Origin: Bradyrhizobium sp. sGM-13
Lineage (GTDB): Bacteria; Pseudomonadota; Alphaproteobacteria; Rhizobiales; Xanthobacteraceae
Length of the DNA: 64,000 nucleotides
Assembly (NCBI RefSeq): GCF_018398875.1
Contig: NZ_JAGWDK010000005.1
Span: 248,001 to 312,000 of the forward strand
Reading direction: 5' to 3'
Shown here: one piece after another, positions 59,283 through 64,000 of the stretch
Numbering within the stretch: the first letter of the stretch is position 1
Layout of the letters: each line of letters starts with the position of its first letter
Position numbers and translations under genes: made by a program
Notes under the pieces: generated by a model
What the model was told of the DNA's origin: nothing
The model's input: only the letters and a program-made list of their open reading frames with translations
The model's database searches: none

Positions 59283-60671
59283 ATGGACGCGCGCACGCCC
59301 GAGTTGGGCCCGGAAGCCAAAGGTTTGGTGATGGCCGATACGACCGCCTCCGGTTGGCGCGCTGACGCCGCCGCCGAAGCGCGGCGGAGCCTGCCCGAAG
59401 TCAATTCCACGATCCTGGTGCCCTTTGGCGGGCATTGGTCGCGCCGGCTGCTGGCCTTCCTTGGCCCCGGCTATCTGGTTTCGGTCGGTTACATGGACCC
59501 CGGCAACTGGGCCACCGACCTCGCGGGTGGGTCGAAGTTCGGCTACACGCTGCTCGCGGTCATCCTGCTGTCGAACCTGATGGCGATCCTGTTGCAGGCG
59601 CTCGCCGCGCGGCTTGGCATCGTCACCGACCGCGATCTGGCGCAGGCCTGCCGCGCCAGCTTCTCGCGGCCCGTGAACTTCCTGCTCTGGGTGGTCTGCG
59701 AAGCGGCAATCATCGCCTGCGATCTTGCCGAGGTGATCGGCACCGCGATCGCGCTCAACCTGTTGTTCGGCATTCCCCTGATCTGGGGCGCGCTGATAAC
59801 TGCGCTCGATGCCTTCCTGCTGCTCCTCCTGATGAACAAGGGTTTTCGCTTCCTCGAAGCCTTCGTCATCTCGCTGTTAATTGTGATCGCGATCTGCTTT
59901 TCGATTCAGATCGTGGCTGCGGCACCGCCGGTAGCTGCCGTCCTGAAGGGGTTTGTGCCGTCGCCCGAGATCGTCACCAATCCGGAGATGCTCTACATCG
60001 CAATCGGCATCATCGGCGCTACCGTGATGCCGCATAATCTCTACCTGCACTCCTCGATCGTGCAGACCCGCGCCTATGAGCGCAACGACAAGGGCCGCCG
60101 TGAAGCGATCAAATGGGCCACCACGGATTCGACCATCGCCTTGATGCTGGCGCTGTTCATCAACGCCGCGATCCTGATCGTTGCCGCCGCCACCTTCTAT
60201 TCGAGCGGACGCACCGAGGTCGCCGAGATCGGGCAGGCCTATGAATTGCTGTCGCCGCTGCTCGGTCTCGGCATTGCTTCGACCCTGTTCGCAGTGGCGC
60301 TGCTCGCCTCCGGTCTGAACTCGACCGTCACCGCGACGCTGGCCGGCCAGATCGTGATGGAAGGCTTTTTGAACCTGCGGCTGCCGAACTGGGCGCGGCG
60401 GCTATTGACCCGCGGCGTCGCCATCGTTCCGGTCGTGATCGTCACCGCGCTCTACGGCGAGCGCGGCACCGGCCAATTATTGGTGTTCAGCCAGGTCGTG
60501 CTGTCCATGCAATTGCCGTTCGCGGTGATCCCGCTGGTGAGGTTCGTTTCCGACCGCCGCAAGATGGGCAAGTTCGTCATCCCGCGCACAGTCGCTGTCG
60601 TGGCGTGGATCGTCGCCGGAATCATCGTCGCGCTGAACGTGAAGCTGTTGTTCGAGGCGTTTTTCGGCTGA
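59283..60671 (+). CDS. mntH: Nramp-family manganese transporter MntH
   Basis: A 462-residue proton-coupled divalent metal importer with 11 helices. The signature metal sites are present: [15 protein letters not shown] in TM1 (DPGN) and [15 protein letters not shown] in TM6 (MPH). The N-terminal 45 residues are cytoplasmic and polar. ATG 59283 is used; ATG 59331 (MADTTASGW) with AAGG upstream is a plausible alternative. It mainly imports Mn2+. Next to a heme peroxidase with similar upstream motifs. Confidence 0.93.
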   Translation: MDARTPELGPEAKGLVMADTTASGWRADAAAEARRSLPEVNSTILVPFGGHWSRRLLAFLGPGYLVSVGYMDPGNWATDLAGGSKFGYTLLAVILLSNLMAILLQALAARLGIVTDRDLAQACRASFSRPVNFLLWVVCEAAIIACDLAEVIGTAIALNLLFGIPLIWGALITALDAFLLLLLMNKGFRFLEAFVISLLIVIAICFSIQIVAAAPPVAAVLKGFVPSPEIVTNPEMLYIAIGIIGATVMPHNLYLHSSIVQTRAYERNDKGRREAIKWATTDSTIALMLALFINAAILIVAAATFYSSGRTEVAEIGQAYELLSPLLGLGIASTLFAVALLASGLNSTVTATLAGQIVMEGFLNLRLPNWARRLLTRGVAIVPVVIVTALYGERGTGQLLVFSQVVLSMQLPFAVIPLVRFVSDRRKMGKFVIPRTVAVVAWIVAGIIVALNVKLLFEAFFG

Positions 60672-60679
60672 GGCGCGAA

Positions 60680-60717
60680 TAGCGAATAGCGGAGCGGATT
60701 CCATTCGCTATTCGCTA
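60680..60717. repeat. Inverted repeat of GCGAATA units between mntH and bpt
   Basis: TAGCGAATAGCG (60680-60691) and CGCTATTCGCTA (60706-60717) form a 12-bp perfect stem with a 14-nt loop; extra GCGAATA and ATTCGC units extend on both sides (60675-60730). No T tract. It could end transcription of the convergent pair or be a dispersed repeat. Confidence 0.65.
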
Positions 60718-60733
60718 CTCGCCATTCGCTCAT

Positions 60734-61510
60734 TCAATCCTGCGGCTCGGACAGCATTTCGCCGGTCGCATCCACCCTCAGCCAGCCCGACGGCGCCAGC
60801 CGCTGCTGCGGCAGGAAGCGGCCCTTGTAGTCCATCTTCTTGGAGCCCTCGATCCAATAGCCGAGATAGACGTAAGGCAGCCCGAGCCGGCGCGCGCGGG
60901 TGATGTGATCAAGGATCATGAAGGTGCCGAGCGAGCGACTGTGCTGCGACGGCTCGAAAAACGAGTACACCATCGATAGCCCGTCGCTGAGCACATCCGT
61001 CAGCGCCACCGCGACCAGCTCCTCGCCGCGGCCGGTGATACCGGTGTCGACGCCGCGCTTGCGGTATTCGATGATGCGGGTCTCGACATGGCTGTCTTCC
61101 ACCATCATCGCGTAGTCGAGTACGGTCATGTCGGCCATGCCGCCATGGCGGTGGCGCCTGTCGAGGTAGGCGCGGAACACGGAGTATTGCTCAGAGGTCG
61201 GCACCGCGCTGCGCTGCTCGCCGATGATGTCGGCGTTGCGCGCCAAAACCTTCTTGAAGTTGCGCGAAGGGCGGAATTCGTTGGCGATGACGCGCACGGA
61301 GACGCAGGCCCGGCACTGGTCGCAGGCCGGGCGGTAAGCGATCGACTGGCTGCGGCGGAAACCGCCATGGGTCAGGAGGTCGTTGAGGTCGCCAGCCTTG
61401 TCGCCGACCAGATGCGTGAACACCTTGCGCTCGTGCCGGCCCGGCAGATAGGGGCAGGGCGAGGGCGCCGTCAGGTAGAATTGCGGGGTATCACGCGAGT
61501 GTTGGGTCAC
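60734..61510 (-). CDS. bpt: Aspartate/glutamate leucyltransferase (N-end rule)
   Basis: A 258-residue transferase that adds Leu from Leu-tRNA to proteins with N-terminal Asp or Glu, marking them for ClpAP. N-terminal ATE domain: [20 protein letters not shown], then [12 protein letters not shown] with the conserved Cys cluster; C-terminal ATE domain: [32 protein letters not shown]. Length and Bpt-type motifs distinguish it from eukaryotic Ate1. Confidence 0.93.
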   Translation of the reverse strand: MTQHSRDTPQFYLTAPSPCPYLPGRHERKVFTHLVGDKAGDLNDLLTHGGFRRSQSIAYRPACDQCRACVSVRVIANEFRPSRNFKKVLARNADIIGEQRSAVPTSEQYSVFRAYLDRRHRHGGMADMTVLDYAMMVEDSHVETRIIEYRKRGVDTGITGRGEELVAVALTDVLSDGLSMVYSFFEPSQHSRSLGTFMILDHITRARRLGLPYVYLGYWIEGSKKMDYKGRFLPQQRLAPSGWLRVDATGEMLSEPQD

Positions 61511-61598
61511 GTCGGGTCGTCACGCCTCCGAAACAAATCAACCATAGCGCTTTCCAACGCAGTAGACACCGGTTCGCGTTAAGAAAACGCATCGGAAC

Positions 61599-61648
61599 GA
61601 AAAAAGCGCCGGCCCGGCCCCGATTTCATCTTGGGGCCCGACCGGCTC
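61599..61648 (-). terminator. Rho-independent terminator of the RDD gene
   Basis: On the minus strand GAGCCGG-T-CGGGCCCC, an 11-nt loop, GGGGCCGGGCCGGC and GCTTTTTTC. It lies about 45 bp after the RDD stop (61695). Confidence 0.8.
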
Positions 61649-61694
61649 TAACATCGCGCCCCGAAGGCGGGCGGTCAAATAGTTTGCTGCTCGC

Positions 61695-62267
61695 TCAATA
61701 GCTGCTGCGCGGCGAAGGAACTACCTGGGTACGAACCGAGCTGTTGATGACCACGGTTCCCAGGATGATGTCGTGCAGCAGCCGGCGGCGGCTGTTGAAC
61801 AGGCCGACCAGCAGCACCAGCGGCGTCAGGAATGAGATCGAGACCCAGTACAGCACGGCATGGCAGGCACCGAGCACGAAATAGCCCGGCTCGCCGTACC
61901 AGGTGCGCAGCTCCAGATCCATCGCGCGCATGCCGAGCGTCGCCGAATGCGGGCCGCCGATCGAGGTACCGTAATAGACGATCGCCCACACGATGGTGGC
62001 GGGCCACGCCAGCCAGAACAGCATCCAGCCGAGCCCGAGCGTGATGATGCCGAACAGGCCGATGAAGATGTAGCCGAGTATGACGGGCACCGACAGCACG
62101 ACGAGGTCGATCAGGAACGCAAATACCCGCCGCGTGAGCACGCCGCGAAACAGTTCCGGCTGCGAATAGGGATCGAACGCATGCGGCGGCACCCCACCGT
62201 CGTTCCGCCAGCCGCCGCCAGCACCTTGAGGGCCGCCGCCAGTATCGCCAGAGCCGCTATAAGACAT
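61695..62267 (-). CDS. RDD family membrane protein
   Basis: A 190-residue protein. A Gly/Pro-rich cytoplasmic N-terminus (about 40 residues) precedes the RDD domain: GVLTRRVFAFLIDLVVLSVP has the Arg and Asp of the RDD signature, then two or three further helices; SATLGMRAMDLELRTWYGEP is the typical loop and RRRLLHDIILGTVVINSSV the end. RDD proteins are small inner-membrane proteins linked to Na+ or drug transport in a few cases, otherwise unknown. It lies between bpt and hemB. Confidence 0.85.
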   Translation of the reverse strand: MSYSGSGDTGGGPQGAGGGWRNDGGVPPHAFDPYSQPELFRGVLTRRVFAFLIDLVVLSVPVILGYIFIGLFGIITLGLGWMLFWLAWPATIVWAIVYYGTSIGGPHSATLGMRAMDLELRTWYGEPGYFVLGACHAVLYWVSISFLTPLVLLVGLFNSRRRLLHDIILGTVVINSSVRTQVVPSPRSSY

Positions 62268-62392
62268 GGTCCGTCCTCCAGGCCGATATTTCCAGACCGT
62301 GACATGGGAACCGGCCGCGCTATCGCCAAGGGCCTGCGACCATTAACAGCGCGCAATATTCGGGGTGAGCGTCGGACGGACCACAACGTTTC

Positions 62393-62512
62393 CGTCGTCC
62401 CTGCGAACGCAGGGATCCATAACCACCGCTGCACATTGCAGCAAAGGCAACTGGCCCCATCGCTCTATTAATAAGCCGCGGCGTATGGGTCCCTGCGTTC
62501 GCAGGGGCGACG
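62393..62512. repeat. Dispersed palindromic repeat, CTGCGAACGCAGGGA family, copy 3
   Basis: 120 bp. Left arm CGTCGTCCCTGCGAACGCAG and GGATCCATAACCA; right arm TATGGGTCCCTGCGTTCGCA then GGGGCGACGG. Ends shortly before the hemB stop at 62520. Confidence 0.85.
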
Positions 62513-62519
62513 GGGAGGC

Positions 62520-63653
<1,134 letters not shown>

Positions 63654-63785
63654 TCACCGAGCCTTGATCTAATCTCATCAGCAATTGATTTTACCGTCCC
63701 GCCGGGCCAAGACATCACCCCATGAGAAGATTCCCGCACGCATTGCGCGAGGCCAGCCCCGAGATCAGCTTCCGGGTCGGCTTCC

Positions 63786-64000
63786 ATGTCTGACGTTTCG
63801 GCGCGCGATCAGGGGCGGGACCATGCCAGGGACAATGCGATGTCCATGGCGGCGATGTCGTCGGAGCGGATCGAGCCCGACGACAACGTGTGGACGCGTC
63901 GGCTGGTGCTGTTCCTGCGCATCATGGCGGTCGTGTCGATCATGAAGGGCCTGTACCACTGGGCGCAGGTCACGGGTTTCATCGGCGGCGAGGAAGAGGC
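63786..64000 (+). CDS. Small membrane protein, 5' part (DUF6163-like)
   Basis: ATG 63786 opens MSDVSARDQGRDHARDNAMS, then NVWTRRLVLFLRIMAVVSIM and KGLYHWAQVTGFIGGEEE, running off the window end. A polar N-terminus precedes a hydrophobic helix. The KGLYHWAQVTGFIGG segment matches my memory of a family of uncharacterised alphaproteobacterial membrane proteins (DUF6163), not verified. A short frame (MRRFPHALREASPE, 23 codons, 63722-63793) overlaps the start and might be a leader peptide; unsupported. Confidence 0.65.
   Translation, partial: MSDVSARDQGRDHARDNAMSMAAMSSERIEPDDNVWTRRLVLFLRIMAVVSIMKGLYHWAQVTGFIGGEEE

Noticed and set aside
63722..63793. 23-codon frame MRRFPHALREASPE before the last gene
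   Set aside because: Overlaps the start of the next gene and has no SD; it may be chance.

Overview
The window is a GC-rich alphaproteobacterial chromosome segment, most like Bradyrhizobium or a close relative in the Nitrobacteraceae. The supporting signs are the gene content and order (gatC-gatA-gatB with small inserted genes, rpoZ-rsh-pdxJ-acpS-lepB-rnc-era-recO, an aspartate/glutamate leucyltransferase, a Porin_2 family porin, a long-tailed omega subunit) and several families of 75-125 bp intergenic palindromic repeats. This is inference from sequence alone; no database search was run.

Layout. 1-7.6 kb: a CPBP protease, a frameshifted P-loop gene, an AEC permease coupled to ruvX, an exported cyclase-family protein, and a LysR regulator divergent from two nitronate monooxygenases. 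7.6-12 kb: two tiny genes, then gatC, a 71-codon CxxC gene, gatA, a 97-codon TPR-like gene and gatB, coupled from the CxxC gene onward by overlapping stop/start codons. 12-15.5 kb: gene-poor, with an orphan terminator, a 30-residue lysine-rich protein, a Sel1-type gene, two truncated genes that appear fused by a deletion, and tRNA-Ser(GCU). 15.5-23.9 kb: porin, lytic transglycosylase, dapA, mscL, a pair of long palindromes, smpB, a peroxiredoxin, a family-5-like uracil-DNA glycosylase and a NYN-domain protein. 24.2-35.2 kb: the housekeeping run from rpoZ through rsh, pdxJ, acpS, lepB, rnc, era, recO and parC.

35.4-43.7 kb is a metal/oxyanion area: a CDF cation exporter, a PepSY-like periplasmic protein, a rhodanese-ChrB/ChrA chromate pair, an MFS transporter, a periplasmic DUF1259 protein and a TauE-type permease. 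The chrB-chrA operon and the DUF1259 gene, about 4 kb apart, start with almost the same ~56-nt leader behind matching promoters. The leader has a hairpin with one compensatory base-pair change and a candidate short reading frame in both copies. This shared leader is the most interesting signal in the window.

43.9-50 kb is an arsenic resistance locus: MFS exporter, Cys-tailed flavoprotein and ArsR on the minus strand; ArsR, Trx-type ArsC, aquaglyceroporin and Grx-type ArsC on the plus strand. Related operator-like motifs occur in the divergent promoter region and again upstream of the flavoprotein. 50-56.5 kb: a class III nucleotide cyclase, a serine beta-lactamase-family protein, two MFS transporters and an exported unknown. 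56.5-60.7 kb: an RTX-type heme peroxidase and the manganese importer mntH, both with TTGCAA repeats upstream, separated by decayed gene fragments. 60.7-64 kb: bpt, an RDD membrane protein, hemB and the start of a small membrane protein gene.

Several genes (P-loop, DUF1186/SEC-C, ConA-like, EamA-like, flotillin-like) carry small indels. They are reported as broken, but base-calling errors cannot be excluded from the sequence alone.
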